Assembly: GCA_947504185.1 (NCBI GenBank)
Contig: CANNGJ010000010.1
Span: 1-64,000 of the forward strand
Length of the DNA stretch: 64,000 bases
Source of the DNA: an uncultured Tenacibaculum sp.
GTDB taxonomy: Bacteria > Bacteroidota > Bacteroidia > Flavobacteriales > Flavobacteriaceae
Direction of reading: 5' to 3'
This document shows positions 29,396 to 39,296 of this stretch, one piece after another. The notes beneath the pieces were generated by a model. It was not told the origin of the DNA and did no database searches. It saw only the letters and a program-made list of their open reading frames with translations. Numbering within the stretch: the first letter of the stretch is position 1; every line of letters starts with the position of its first letter. The position numbers and the translations under genes were made by a program.

Positions 29396-29901
29396 TATTT
29401 GTTTTTTAGTTGATTGGTGGTTTCGTACAATGCAATTGCTAAACTATGAATAACATTCATAGATGAGTTTCTTCCAAACATTGGAATCGCTACAGTTGCA
29501 TCAACTAAATTTATATTTTCAATTCCGTTGCGTTCGCTACCTAGAAGCAACACTATTTTTTCGTTTGAAGAGAAATCAAAATTTTGAATATTTACACTTT
29601 TGTCTGTAATTTCAATTCCTACGATGGTGTTTCCTTCGTCTTTTAACTGTGTAATGGTTTGCTCAAAATCAGTATAGTATTCAAAAGGAATTTGTATTAA
29701 TGTATTACGAGCAGTTTTTTTTACAATTCTATTTTCATGAGAGGGAGAGGTTTCGTGTAAAAATATTTTAGAGACCCCAAAGCTTTCAGAAATTCGGAAA
29801 CACATTCCGATATTCTCAGGTGTTCTTATAGCATCGCAAACTATCGTGATTGGAAAAGTTTGCTGCTTATTTTCTATATCGTAATGTGTTAGCTGTTTCA
29901 C
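29395..29901 (-). CDS. TrmH/SpoU-family RNA 2'-O-methyltransferase
   Basis: A GTG at 29901 (VKQLTHYDIENKQQ) is a likely start; a TTG at 29919 would add six residues. There are ~168 residues with the SPOUT knot: DAIRTPENIGMCFRISESFG near the N-terminus, LLLGSERNGIENI and SMNVIHSLAIALYE at the C-terminus. It methylates ribose in tRNA or rRNA; the target is unknown. The gene overlaps the hemH start by one base. Confidence 0.85.
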   Translation of the reverse strand: MKQLTHYDIENKQQTFPITIVCDAIRTPENIGMCFRISESFGVSKIFLHETSPSHENRIVKKTARNTLIQIPFEYYTDFEQTITQLKDEGNTIVGIEITDKSVNIQNFDFSSNEKIVLLLGSERNGIENINLVDATVAIPMFGRNSSMNVIHSLAIALYETTNQLKNK

Positions 29902-29926
29902 TTTAAAAATAAATTTCAAGAATTGA

Positions 29927-30814
29927 TTATTGGTTATTAAGGCTCATTACATATTGCTTTGGTGTTGTGCCAAATTTCTTTTTAAAAGCTGCAATAAAAT
30001 GACTTGAAGTACTATAGCCAACTTGCGACCCAACCTCGTTTACATTGTGTAAGTTACTTTCTAAAAGTTTACGAGCATGTTCCATTTTGTAATCAAATAA
30101 GAAGCTGTAAACTGTGTCTCCGTAAATTTGTTTAAAGCCTTCTTTTAGCTTTTTAAGATTTAAGCCAACTTCTGTTGCTAGTTCTTGTAAGCTAGGAGGT
30201 TCGCTCATTCGTACTATGATGATGTCTTTGGCTTGTCTTATTTTTAGTATTTCTCTGTCATCAACTAAAAACGGACAATATTCACTTTCTGTATTTTCTC
30301 CACTATCAAAATGTAAACTCAAAAGTTCGTATGTTTTACCTTTTATATAAAGGTCTCTCATAGAACTATGGTTTTTTGCTGTTAATATTTGTTGAAGAGC
30401 TATTAAAGTGTTCGGTTTAATTTCAACGTTATCGTAATACTTTTTGTTTTTATTATCGTCACTTAAAAAAGGAATATAGCTAGCTTCTCTTGAAAACAAA
30501 GCATGGAACTTTTCGATTGATATTAAAACCGATATTAATGATGTTTTTGGTAGAATTTCTAAGTTAATAGGTAATTCTTGTTGCGGATTGTATAAGAATA
30601 TTGAATGCTTATCTAATACATTAAATGTATAGTTATTATTGTTAAAATGAAACTTGCAATTACCTTTTACACAGTAATGTAATTGTATATAAGAGTTGTC
30701 AATATCTCTTTTGTAATACTCAGTTTCGTTAGAATTATTCTGAAATTTTAGAACAAAAAAACCTTCTTCTAAGATAACTTCTCTAAATGTACTTTCTGCG
30801 ATGTTTTTTGACAT
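29927..30814 (-). CDS. AraC-family transcriptional regulator, divergent from hemA
   Basis: The protein has 295 residues. The C-terminal ~100 residues form two helix-turn-helix units (LQELATEVGLNLKKLKEGFKQIYGDT and NEVGSQVGYSTSSHFIAAFKKKFG). The N-terminal half is a cupin-like sensor containing YIQLHYCVKGNCKFHFNN. The gene lies between two halves of the haem block and shares a 211-bp divergent region with hemA, so control of haem synthesis by iron or haem is plausible but not shown. Confidence 0.85.
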   Translation of the reverse strand: MSKNIAESTFREVILEEGFFVLKFQNNSNETEYYKRDIDNSYIQLHYCVKGNCKFHFNNNNYTFNVLDKHSIFLYNPQQELPINLEILPKTSLISVLISIEKFHALFSREASYIPFLSDDNKNKKYYDNVEIKPNTLIALQQILTAKNHSSMRDLYIKGKTYELLSLHFDSGENTESEYCPFLVDDREILKIRQAKDIIIVRMSEPPSLQELATEVGLNLKKLKEGFKQIYGDTVYSFLFDYKMEHARKLLESNLHNVNEVGSQVGYSTSSHFIAAFKKKFGTTPKQYVMSLNNQ

Positions 30815-30992
30815 GGATCAAAAGATAATTTAAAATCATTTTATTTGGAATGACTCTAAATAAAAACGTATTCAGTAGCCTATTCTACTGCAAAAATACA
30901 CAATTGTGTAAGTTTTTAAGTTTTTTTATACTAAAAATCATATAACGACATTTAAAGTTCTTTTAGCGATACTTTTTATTTGTGAATATTTA

Positions 30993-31000
30993 TATTTTTG
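30993..31000 (+). promoter_or_regulatory. -7 box TATTTTTG ahead of hemA
   Basis: A perfect TAnnTTTG box 25 bp upstream of the hemA start. No good -33 TTG is at standard distance, which would fit a promoter needing an activator such as the divergent AraC protein. Confidence 0.45.
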
Positions 31001-31025
31001 ACCGACCTTTTTTGAAGAAGACTTA

Positions 31026-32294
31026 ATGACAGGAGATAAACATCATAACAATTTATACAACATAGGCGTTAGCTATAAAAAAGCAGATGCTAGTATTAGA
31101 GGAAAGTTTAGTATTTCTAAAGAAAACCAAATTGAACTTTTAAAAGAAGCTAAAAATAATGGGATGGATGGTATTTTTGTACTGTCTACTTGTAACAGAA
31201 CTGAAATATGCGGTTTTGCAGAACATCCTTTTCAATTAATTAGTATGCTTTGTGAATTTTCTAATGGTTCTGTTGAAGAGTTTGCTAAAGTATCTAACGT
31301 ATATAAAAATAAAGAAGCTATCAATCATTTGCTCAGAATGGGAACAGGATTAGATAGTCAGATACTTGGAGATTACGAAATCGTAGGGCAGTTACGTCAG
31401 GCATTTAAACAAGCAAAAGAAGTAGGAACAACTAATGCTTATTTTGAACGTTTGTTGAATCATGTGATGCAAGCAAGTAAGAGAGTTAAGAACGAAACTA
31501 AACTAAGTTCTGGTACAACTTCGGTTTCTTACGCGGCAGTACAATACATCATAAAAAACTTTACAGACTACAATTCAAAAAATATTTTAGTTTTTGGATT
31601 GGGTAAAATGGGTAAGCATACTTGTAAGAATTTAGCAGAGTACACCCAAAATAAATCGGTAAGTTTAATAAATAGGACTGAAGAAAAAGCTGAGGAGTTT
31701 GTAAAGGAGCATCCGATAATTAGAGGAGCTAAATTTGAAAACCTAAACAAAGAGATAGCAAATACTGATGTTTTAATCGTTTCCACAGGAGCATCAGAAG
31801 CTACTATTAAAAGAGATCATATCTTAACTAACAAAGAATTATTGATTTTAGATTTATCGATGCCAGCTAATGTATCGAAAGAAGTAGCTGATTTAGATAA
31901 TGTAACTTTAATAAACGTTGACGAATTATCTAAAATTACTGATGAAACATTAGCAATCCGTCAACAAGAAGTACCCGTAGCAGAGGGAATTATTGAGGCC
32001 CATAATTTTGAGTTTCAAGAATGGTTAGACAATAGAAGGTTTGTACCAGCAATTGCTGCGTTAAAAGAATCGTTGAAAACAATTCAACAAGACGAAATAG
32101 CTTTTCATAAGAAAAAAATAAAAGATTTTGATGAATCTCAAGCTGAGGTAATCACATCAAGAATTATTCAAAAAATAACTACACAGTTTGTAAAACACTT
32201 AAAAGACGAAGAAACTTCTGTAAATAAAAGTATAGAAGTAATGGCTAAAGTGTTTGGAACAAATTTAGAAACTATCCATGCAGAAGATAATTAG
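31026..32294 (+). CDS. hemA: Glutamyl-tRNA reductase
   Basis: The protein has 422 residues. VLSTCNRTEICGF holds the catalytic Cys. QILGDYEIVGQLRQAF is the substrate site, LVFGLGKMGKHTCKNL the NADPH-binding loop, and the C-terminal helix is the dimerisation domain. It reduces glutamyl-tRNA to glutamate-1-semialdehyde, the first committed C5-pathway step. Its end overlaps the next gene by 17 bp. Confidence 0.96.
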   Translation: MTGDKHHNNLYNIGVSYKKADASIRGKFSISKENQIELLKEAKNNGMDGIFVLSTCNRTEICGFAEHPFQLISMLCEFSNGSVEEFAKVSNVYKNKEAINHLLRMGTGLDSQILGDYEIVGQLRQAFKQAKEVGTTNAYFERLLNHVMQASKRVKNETKLSSGTTSVSYAAVQYIIKNFTDYNSKNILVFGLGKMGKHTCKNLAEYTQNKSVSLINRTEEKAEEFVKEHPIIRGAKFENLNKEIANTDVLIVSTGASEATIKRDHILTNKELLILDLSMPANVSKEVADLDNVTLINVDELSKITDETLAIRQQEVPVAEGIIEAHNFEFQEWLDNRRFVPAIAALKESLKTIQQDEIAFHKKKIKDFDESQAEVITSRIIQKITTQFVKHLKDEETSVNKSIEVMAKVFGTNLETIHAEDN

Positions 32295-33864
32295 AATAGG
32301 TACACGAGAAAGCCAATTGGCTTTGTGGCAAGCGAATAAAGTTCGTAAAGAGTTAGAAGAATTAGAATATAAATGCGAGATAGTTCCAATTAAATCTACA
32401 GGAGATATCATTTTAGATAAACCTTTGTATGAATTAGGTATTACTGGAATTTTTACTAAAAACCTAGATATCGCTATGTTAAATGGCGATATTGATATTG
32501 CAGTGCATTCTATGAAAGATGTTCCTACAGTTTTACCTGAAGGTATTGTACAAGGAGCAGTTTTAAAACGTGCAAACTATAATGACGTTTTGGTGTTAAA
32601 AGATAACGAAGAGTTTTTCGGTCAGCCAAACGGAGTCATTGCAACGGGTAGTTTACGTAGAAAAGCACAATGGTTAAATCGTTACCCAACCCATAAAGTT
32701 GTAGATTTAAGAGGTAATGTAAATACACGTTTGCAAAAATTAGAAGATAATGAATGGAACGGAGCTGTATTTGCAGCTGCAGGATTAGAAAGAATAGGTA
32801 AGCGTCCAGCAGGAGCAATTAATCTTTCTTGGATGATTCCAGCGCCAGCTCAAGGAGCAATAATGATTACTGTTTTAGATAACGATGATTTTTCTAAAGA
32901 TGCATGTGAACAATTAAACCATTACGAAACTCAAGTTTGTGTTGGTATAGAAAGAGATTTCTTAAACCGTTTAGAAGGCGGATGTACCGCGCCTATTGGA
33001 GCTTTAGCTTATGTTGATGCTAAAACTGAAGAGATAAACTTTAAAGGTTTATTATTGAGTAGAGATGGTAAAAAGAAATTATCGGTAACTAAGAATGCTA
33101 AAATGGGACGTCATAAGTTCTTAGCAAAAGATTGTGCTGATTATATAATTAATAGAGGCGGTAAACAGTTGATGGTTGAAGATGAAGGGATAGAAAAAGA
33201 ATTTTCAATCTATTCAACAAAGAAACTATCAGAAGTTCAAAAAAAATTATTACCAACTTCAGTAGCAGTTCAAGACAGTGACTTTATTAAAGTACGTTTC
33301 AATCGTATTGCACCTAAAGTTGTAAAAAGCGAAATAGAAAATGTTGTTATTACAAGTCAAAATGGAGTGGAAGCTTTAGCGAATTCTTTTACTGCTGATG
33401 AGTTAAAATTCAAGAACATTTATTGTGTTGGTCGTAGAACAAAGAAGTTAATTGAGCAAAAAATAGGAAATGTTGTAAAGTCAGAAAGAAATGCTGAAAA
33501 ATTAGCAAACTATCTTTCTAAAGAAGTTAATGGAGGAGAAGTTACTTATTTCTGTAGCGATTTACGTTTAGATACTTTACCAACTATTTTAAAAGAGAAT
33601 GGAATTACAGTCAACGAAGTAGAAGCATACAAAACAATGTATAGTTCTGAAAAGGTTGAAGATAAAGTAAACGGAGTATTATTTTATAGTCCTTCAACTG
33701 TAGAAAGCTATATGCAGAAAAATGAAGCTAATAAAATTGCTTTTTGTATTGGTGAAAGTACTGCAAAAGAAGCTCGTAAACATTTCGATAACGTACAAGT
33801 TGCAAACTTACCAACTGTAGAGAGTGTAATTGAAATGGTGAATTTACATTTTGTAAAAGCATAA
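32278..33864 (+). CDS. hemC: Hydroxymethylbilane synthase fused to uroporphyrinogen-III synthase
   Basis: The protein has 528 residues against ~310 for plain HemC. Residues 1-~300 are HemC: IRIGTRESQLALWQA, HSMKDVPT, ATGSLRRKAQ and the dipyrromethane-cofactor Cys in EGGCTAPIGA. Residues ~305-528 match uroporphyrinogen-III synthase: VVITSQNGVEALA, YCVGRRTKKLIE, VLFYSPSTVESYM and FCIGESTAKEA. One chain would thus make the linear tetrapyrrole and close it. No separate hemD is seen in the cluster. Translation is coupled to hemA by overlap, and hemB follows after 3 bp. Confidence 0.92.
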   Translation: MQKIIRIGTRESQLALWQANKVRKELEELEYKCEIVPIKSTGDIILDKPLYELGITGIFTKNLDIAMLNGDIDIAVHSMKDVPTVLPEGIVQGAVLKRANYNDVLVLKDNEEFFGQPNGVIATGSLRRKAQWLNRYPTHKVVDLRGNVNTRLQKLEDNEWNGAVFAAAGLERIGKRPAGAINLSWMIPAPAQGAIMITVLDNDDFSKDACEQLNHYETQVCVGIERDFLNRLEGGCTAPIGALAYVDAKTEEINFKGLLLSRDGKKKLSVTKNAKMGRHKFLAKDCADYIINRGGKQLMVEDEGIEKEFSIYSTKKLSEVQKKLLPTSVAVQDSDFIKVRFNRIAPKVVKSEIENVVITSQNGVEALANSFTADELKFKNIYCVGRRTKKLIEQKIGNVVKSERNAEKLANYLSKEVNGGEVTYFCSDLRLDTLPTILKENGITVNEVEAYKTMYSSEKVEDKVNGVLFYSPSTVESYMQKNEANKIAFCIGESTAKEARKHFDNVQVANLPTVESVIEMVNLHFVKA

Positions 33865-33867
33865 ATT

Positions 33868-34845
33868 ATGTTCAGAACAAGAAGGCTTAGAAAAACAGAA
33901 GGGATTCGCAGATTGGTTAGAGAAACTAAATTATCTATTGATGATTTAATCTATCCTTTATTTATTGAAGAAGGAGAAAACATAGAAAAAGAAATTGTTT
34001 CTATGCCAGGAATCAAGCGTTTTTCTTTAGATAGGATTTCAAAAGAATTAGATGAGGTTGTGGAGTTGGATATTCCAGCAGTTTTGTTATTCGGAATTCC
34101 ATCAGAAAAAGATGATGCAGGAACAGAAACTTGGAATGATAACGGAATTATGCAACAAGCAATTCGTTTTATCAAAAAGAATTACCCAAGCTTATATGTA
34201 ATTACTGATGTTTGTTTTTGTGAATACACTTCACATGGGCATTGCGGAATTATTCATGATAATGATGTAGATAATGATGCAACATTAGTAAACATTGCAA
34301 AGCAAGTTATTTCTCATGCAAAAGCTGGAGTAGATATGGTGGCACCCTCAGGAATGATGGACGGAACTATTGATATGATTCGTCAGTCTTTAGATAATAC
34401 AGGTTTCCCTAATTTACCAATTATGGGATATTCTGTGAAGTATTCATCTGCTTTTTACGGTCCGTTTAGAGATGCTGCAGATTCTGCGCCAACTTTTGGT
34501 GATAGAAGAACCTACCAAATGGACCCTGCAAATAGAGATGAAGGAATGCGAGAAGCAACTTTCGATGCTCAAGAAGGAGCAGATATATTAATGGTAAAAC
34601 CAGCTTTATCGTATTTAGATATCATAAGAGATCTAAAAAATAGTTTCGACCGCCCGATTGCATGTTATAATGTAAGTGGAGAGTATGCAATGGTAAAGGC
34701 TGCCGCTGAAAAAGGTTGGATTGATGGCGAAAAAGTAATGATGGAAAGCTTATTGTCTATGAAAAGAGCAGGAGCAGATATAATCATTACATATTTTGCA
34801 AAAGAGGTAGCAAAAGTATTAAGATTTAACAAATATGAAATTTAA
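33868..34845 (+). CDS. hemB: Porphobilinogen synthase (delta-aminolevulinate dehydratase)
   Basis: The protein has 325 residues. The zinc-binding Cys cluster [14 protein letters not shown] is present, so it is a zinc enzyme. [15 protein letters not shown] and the Schiff-base lysine in [11 protein letters not shown] are standard. It joins two aminolevulinate molecules to porphobilinogen. It overlaps the next small gene by 11 bp. Confidence 0.96.
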   Translation: MFRTRRLRKTEGIRRLVRETKLSIDDLIYPLFIEEGENIEKEIVSMPGIKRFSLDRISKELDEVVELDIPAVLLFGIPSEKDDAGTETWNDNGIMQQAIRFIKKNYPSLYVITDVCFCEYTSHGHCGIIHDNDVDNDATLVNIAKQVISHAKAGVDMVAPSGMMDGTIDMIRQSLDNTGFPNLPIMGYSVKYSSAFYGPFRDAADSAPTFGDRRTYQMDPANRDEGMREATFDAQEGADILMVKPALSYLDIIRDLKNSFDRPIACYNVSGEYAMVKAAAEKGWIDGEKVMMESLLSMKRAGADIIITYFAKEVAKVLRFNKYEI

Positions 34846-35044
34846 GATAATAGCGATACATTTTTTTGTATTTCTACTTTTATCATTAATCTGGTTTTTT
34901 ATAAGTGACTTTATCAGTAGAGCTTTAAATCCAAATTATTATAATGTTGAAATATCTTTTACAACGTTTAAGAAAGGTGAATTGTTATTATTAATAGTCG
35001 TTACTATTTCTTGTATTATATTTTTAAATAAAAGGAGAAAATGA
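34835..35044 (+). CDS. Small membrane protein in the haem operon
   Basis: The protein has 69 residues with two hydrophobic helices ([20 protein letters not shown] and [15 protein letters not shown]) and a basic C-terminus. Overlaps of 11 bp with hemB and 4 bp (ATGA) with hemL show it is translated as part of the operon. No family recognised. Confidence 0.65.
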   Translation: MKFKIIAIHFFVFLLLSLIWFFISDFISRALNPNYYNVEISFTTFKKGELLLLIVVTISCIIFLNKRRK

Positions 35045-36330
35045 ACTTTAAAAAATCACAAAAATTATATAACAAAGGATTAGTAAACTTAGTAGGAGCG
35101 GTAAATTCACCAGTACGTGCGTTTGCTTCTGTAGGTGGAAACCCTTTATTTATCAAGAAAGCAAAAGGAAGTAAAATTACCGATGTAGATGGTAATTCGT
35201 ATGTAGATTTAGTATTGTCGTATGGACCAATGATTTTAGGTCACCGTCATAAAAAAGTCCAAAAAGCAATTACCAAAGCTTTAAAAAACGGATATTCATT
35301 CGGAGCATCAACGAAGAATGAAATCAAATTGGCGAAGATTGTTTGTGATGCTTTTCCAGGAATGGATAAAGTTCGTTTTGTAAACTCTGGTACCGAAGCG
35401 GTTTTAAGTGGAATTCGTTTAGCTAGAGCATTTACAGGAAAAGATAAGATTATAAAATTTGCTGGTTGTTATCACGGTCATCAAGACGCGTTGTTAGTTG
35501 CAGCCGGTTCTGGTTTAGCAACTTTAAGTTTACCAGGTTCTAAAGGAGTTCCAGAAGGAGCTGTAAAAAACACATTGATTGCTAATTATAATGATTTAGA
35601 TAGTGTAAAAGCACATTTCGAAGAGCATGATGATATTGCTGGGGTTATTTTAGAACCAGTTGCAGGAAACATGGGAGTAGTTACTCCTCAAAATAATTTC
35701 TTAAAAGAATTAAAAGCATATTTAGAATCTAAAGGAGCTTTATTAATTGTTGATGAGGTAATGACAGGTTTCCGTTCAAAATTTGGTGGAGCCCAAGAGT
35801 TATTTGATGTTGAAGCAGATATTACTTGTTTAGGTAAAGTTATCGGAGGAGGTTTTCCAGTAGGAGCTTATGGAGCTCGTAACGAAATCATGGAAATGGT
35901 TGCACCGTTAGGAGGAATGTACCAAGCAGGAACTTTATCTGGTAACCCAATTGCTATGGCAGGAGGTATTGCAACATTAACAGAGTTAAAGAAACAAAAT
36001 CCGTATGAGAGATTTAACGAGGTTGCTCAAATTATTGAAGTTTTCTTGTTAGAATCAGCTAAAAAATACGGAGTAGAGATTACGGTAAATAGATTCGGAT
36101 CAATGATAAACCCGTTTTTTACTAATGTTACGGTAACTAATTTTGAGGAAGCGCAAACTTCAGATACTAAAAAGTTTGCAACGTTCTTTTGGAGTATGAT
36201 GCATAACGGAGTGTTTTTACCTCCATCACAATTTGAAGCTTGGTTCTTATCATCAGCTTTATCTGAAAAAGATATTGAGAAAATTGCGAAGGCAATAGAT
36301 AAATCAATGGAAGCAGTATCAAAAATGTAA
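35041..36330 (+). CDS. hemL: Glutamate-1-semialdehyde 2,1-aminomutase
   Basis: The protein has 429 residues, a class III PLP aminotransferase. VGAVNSPVRAFASVGG is the family start. FVNSGTEAVLSGIRLAR binds the phosphate, DEVMTGFR the pyridine, and TCLGKVIGGGFPVGAYG holds the Schiff-base lysine. It makes 5-aminolevulinate from the HemA product. Confidence 0.96.
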   Translation: MNFKKSQKLYNKGLVNLVGAVNSPVRAFASVGGNPLFIKKAKGSKITDVDGNSYVDLVLSYGPMILGHRHKKVQKAITKALKNGYSFGASTKNEIKLAKIVCDAFPGMDKVRFVNSGTEAVLSGIRLARAFTGKDKIIKFAGCYHGHQDALLVAAGSGLATLSLPGSKGVPEGAVKNTLIANYNDLDSVKAHFEEHDDIAGVILEPVAGNMGVVTPQNNFLKELKAYLESKGALLIVDEVMTGFRSKFGGAQELFDVEADITCLGKVIGGGFPVGAYGARNEIMEMVAPLGGMYQAGTLSGNPIAMAGGIATLTELKKQNPYERFNEVAQIIEVFLLESAKKYGVEITVNRFGSMINPFFTNVTVTNFEEAQTSDTKKFATFFWSMMHNGVFLPPSQFEAWFLSSALSEKDIEKIAKAIDKSMEAVSKM

Positions 36331-36343
36331 AACTGAATATAAT

Positions 36344-36790
36344 ATGAAACTTTTAGTAACTATTCTTTTTAGTGTAATGTTAACTTCTTGCCCGAATAAT
36401 AACAATCAAAATTCTCAAGAAGATAATTCTTTTGTGTCCTTATATCAAGGAAGAATGAATGGTTCTGGAAACATTGAAAAGCAAAATAAGATCATTGATT
36501 CTGAGAAAGAATGGCAGTCAATGCTTTCAAAACTAAATGTTTCTCAAAATAGTATTCCTACTATTGATTTTTCTAAAAGTACCATATTACTATTAATAGA
36601 TTCAGTAAAAAATACAGGCGGTTACTCTGTAGGAGTAGACAGTATTAAAGTAGAAAAAAATAAAATGGAAGTTGTTGTTAAGTATTCCGGACCAAAACCG
36701 ACAGATATGGTTACGATGGCAATAGAGCAACCTTTTCATGTAATAAAGATTAATAAAACAAACAAAGAGATAGTCTTTGTAACAAAATAA
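36344..36790 (+). CDS. Lipoprotein with PrcB-type C-terminal domain
   Basis: The protein has 148 residues with a lipoprotein signal ([14 protein letters not shown]). The C-terminal half ([38 protein letters not shown]) matches the PrcB C-terminal domain of spirochaete dentilisin-type protease complexes, which is widespread as a small envelope domain. Role here unknown. It sits between hemL and hemE with gaps of 13 and 1 bp. Confidence 0.75.
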   Translation: MKLLVTILFSVMLTSCPNNNNQNSQEDNSFVSLYQGRMNGSGNIEKQNKIIDSEKEWQSMLSKLNVSQNSIPTIDFSKSTILLLIDSVKNTGGYSVGVDSIKVEKNKMEVVVKYSGPKPTDMVTMAIEQPFHVIKINKTNKEIVFVTK

Positions 36791-36791
36791 G

Positions 36792-37817
36792 ATGATAAAA
36801 AACGATTTATTTTTAAGAGCATTAAAAGGGGAAACTGTAGATCGTCCACCAGTATGGATGATGCGTCAAGCAGGAAGATATTTACCAGAGTTTATGGAAA
36901 TCAGAAAAAAGTACGATTTCTTTACACGTTGTAGAACTCCAGAATTAGCATCAGAAATTACTGTGCAACCTATTCGTAGATATGGAATGGATGCAGCTAT
37001 TTTATTTTCTGATATTTTAGTAATTCCACAGGCAATGAACATTGAAGTGGAAATGAAACCAGATTTTGGACCCTATTTACCAAATCCTGTTAGGGATAAA
37101 AAAGGTTTAGATAGCGTAATAATTCCTGATGTAAATGAGGAGTTAGGATACGTTATGGATGCTATTAAAGCAACCAAAGAAAAGTTGAATGATGAAATTC
37201 CTTTAATAGGTTTTGCAGGGTCTCCATGGACAATTTTATGTTACGTAGTGCAAGGACAAGGTTCTAAGAATTTTGATAAAGCAAAAGAGTTTTGTTTTAC
37301 ACAACCAGTTTTGGCACACCAATTGCTACAGAAGATAACAGATACCACTATTGCTTATTTAAAGGCAAAAGTTAAGGCAGGTGTAAATGCTGTACAGGTT
37401 TTTGATTCTTGGGGAGGAATGTTATCTCCAACAGATTATCAAGAATTTTCATGGCAATACATTAATCAAATAATTGAAGCATTAAAAGATGATGCTCCAG
37501 TAATTGCTTTTGGTAAAGGTTGTTGGTTTGCTTTAGGAGATATGGCAAAATCTAACGCCTCTGCATTAGGAGTTGATTGGACGTGTTCAGCAAGAAATGC
37601 TCGTTATTTATCAGGAGGAAATATTACCCTTCAAGGTAACTTTGATCCATCAAGATTATTATCTCCACCAGCTGAAATTAAAAAGATGGTACACCAAATG
37701 ATTAATGAGTTTGGTAAAGATAAATATATTGTTAACTTGGGGCACGGAATTTTACCTAACATTCCGCTTGATAATGCGAAAGCATTTATTGATGCGGTTA
37801 AAGAGTATAACTCCTAA
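36792..37817 (+). CDS. hemE: Uroporphyrinogen decarboxylase
   Basis: The protein has 341 residues. [16 protein letters not shown] holds the substrate-binding Arg residues, [13 protein letters not shown] the catalytic Asp, and [14 protein letters not shown] closes the site. It decarboxylates uroporphyrinogen III to coproporphyrinogen III. Confidence 0.96.
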   Translation: MIKNDLFLRALKGETVDRPPVWMMRQAGRYLPEFMEIRKKYDFFTRCRTPELASEITVQPIRRYGMDAAILFSDILVIPQAMNIEVEMKPDFGPYLPNPVRDKKGLDSVIIPDVNEELGYVMDAIKATKEKLNDEIPLIGFAGSPWTILCYVVQGQGSKNFDKAKEFCFTQPVLAHQLLQKITDTTIAYLKAKVKAGVNAVQVFDSWGGMLSPTDYQEFSWQYINQIIEALKDDAPVIAFGKGCWFALGDMAKSNASALGVDWTCSARNARYLSGGNITLQGNFDPSRLLSPPAEIKKMVHQMINEFGKDKYIVNLGHGILPNIPLDNAKAFIDAVKEYNS

Positions 37818-37843
37818 AAAGAAATCCCCTTAAATAATTTAAA

Positions 37844-38461
37844 ATGAACAGATTACTACTTGTGTTTGCCCTGTTTTTAAGCTTGCAAAGTTTTTCTCAA
37901 AAGAAGATTTATTATAAAGATATCGTTGGAGATTGTATATCAGTTGCAAGTAATGATGCGGCTGTTTTAGACGATATCGTGTATAATTGTATAAGAGATA
38001 AATATATTTCTAATTACGATTTTACTTCTATCGACGGAAAAACGATTAGCACAAATGAAATTAAAAAACCAATTATGCTATTTGCTGCTTCTACTAGATA
38101 TGCACCATTTAGAGGTGAAATACCAGCGATTAATAAAATAGTAGAAAAATACAACGATAAAGTTGAATTTATCATGCTTTTTTGGGATGATGAAGCAGGA
38201 GTTAAAAGAGTTTCAGAAAAGTTAGATAAAAGAATAACTTTAGTTGCTTCAAAAGAAAAAATGAAAGATAGATCTAGTTTAAATGTATCAGGATTTATTC
38301 ATAAATTAGATTATCCCTCTGCTTATTTAATTTCAAGTAATAAAAGAATTTTAGATTTTAAAAGAGGTGCTTTAGCTCCTTCTAAAAAAATGGGATGGGA
38401 TGAAGTAAACAAAATAAATGAAGAAAAGTTAGAAGCTTTTATTCAACCAATTTTAAAGTAA
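37844..38461 (+). CDS. Exported thioredoxin-fold protein lacking the redox Cys pair
   Basis: The protein has 205 residues with a signal peptide ending LQSFSQ. Residues ~60-190 follow the TlpA/redoxin pattern (YDFTSIDGKTIS, then PIMLFAAST). The active-site region reads STRYAPFRGE where TlpA-type proteins have TWCxPCRxE: both Cys are replaced (Tyr, Phe). It therefore cannot do thiol redox work but keeps the cis-Pro-type region near YPSAYLI. A binding or scaffolding role is inferred. It ends at a terminator. Confidence 0.7.
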   Translation: MNRLLLVFALFLSLQSFSQKKIYYKDIVGDCISVASNDAAVLDDIVYNCIRDKYISNYDFTSIDGKTISTNEIKKPIMLFAASTRYAPFRGEIPAINKIVEKYNDKVEFIMLFWDDEAGVKRVSEKLDKRITLVASKEKMKDRSSLNVSGFIHKLDYPSAYLISSNKRILDFKRGALAPSKKMGWDEVNKINEEKLEAFIQPILK

Positions 38462-38479
38462 AATTATAATATATAATAT

Positions 38480-38510
38480 AAACCTCTTTCTTGATAGAAA
38501 GAGGTTTTTT
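38480..38510 (+). terminator. Terminator within the haem block
   Basis: AACCTCTTTC, a TTGATA loop, then GAAAGAGGTTTTTT. It lies after the thioredoxin-fold gene and only 11 bp before the next start, so hemF expression likely depends on readthrough or another promoter. Confidence 0.85.
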
Positions 38511-38521
38511 AGTTTTAAAAA

Positions 38522-39268
38522 ATGATTCAAAATATATTAAAAGGAATGCAGGCTTATTTCGGAGCTTTTCAATTAATTTCTAAACTTAAACTTTGGAAAT
38601 ATTTTATAATTCCAATGTTTATTAGTTTTATTACAGCTGGAGTTATTATAGGGGTAGCTTATGGTTTATCAGATAATATAGGGCATTATATTGCAAATTT
38701 TTGGAAATGGGAATTTGGTAAACAAGCATTTGAAGTAATCAGTACTTTTTTTAGCGGTTTATTAATAATCGTAATAGGGTTAATATTATATAAACACATC
38801 GTAATGGCATTGTCTGCTCCATTTATGAGTCCAGTTTCAGAGAAAATTGAAGATTATTATAGAGGAGAAGATCATAAACACAGAATTACAAGTTTTCAAG
38901 AACAATTAATTAGAGGTATTCGAATTAACCTTAGAAATTTAATCAGAGAAATTCTATTAAGCATTCCTATTCTATTATTAGGATTAATACCTGTGATAGG
39001 TATTATATCAACGCTGTTATTGTTTTTAACTCAGGCATATTATGCAGGTTTTGGAAATATGGATTATACTTTAGAACGTCATCTTAAATATAAAGAGAGC
39101 ATTGAGTTTGTAAAAAAGAACAAAGGGTTGGCAATAGGAAACGGAATAGTATTTATGTTATTTTTATTACTACCAGTAGTTGGAGTTATTCTCGTTTTAC
39201 CTTTATCAGTAACTGCAGCAACTACAGAAACTATTAAGAAAATTCAATTAAAAGAATTACCAGAATAA
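38522..39268 (+). CDS. EI24/CysZ-like membrane protein
   Basis: The protein has 248 residues with about four hydrophobic helices (FIIPMFISFITAGVIIGVAY, FFSGLLIIVIGLILY, ILLSIPILLLGLIPVIGIIS, NGIVFMLFLLLPVVGVILVL). MSPVSEKIEDYYRG and QAYYAGFGNMDYTLERH match the EI24 domain family, which includes the sulfate permease CysZ. The transported solute here is unknown. It is 28 bp upstream of hemF. Confidence 0.8.
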   Translation: MIQNILKGMQAYFGAFQLISKLKLWKYFIIPMFISFITAGVIIGVAYGLSDNIGHYIANFWKWEFGKQAFEVISTFFSGLLIIVIGLILYKHIVMALSAPFMSPVSEKIEDYYRGEDHKHRITSFQEQLIRGIRINLRNLIREILLSIPILLLGLIPVIGIISTLLLFLTQAYYAGFGNMDYTLERHLKYKESIEFVKKNKGLAIGNGIVFMLFLLLPVVGVILVLPLSVTAATTETIKKIQLKELPE

Positions 39269-39296
39269 GTATTTTTGCATTACAAGAATTAAACAA

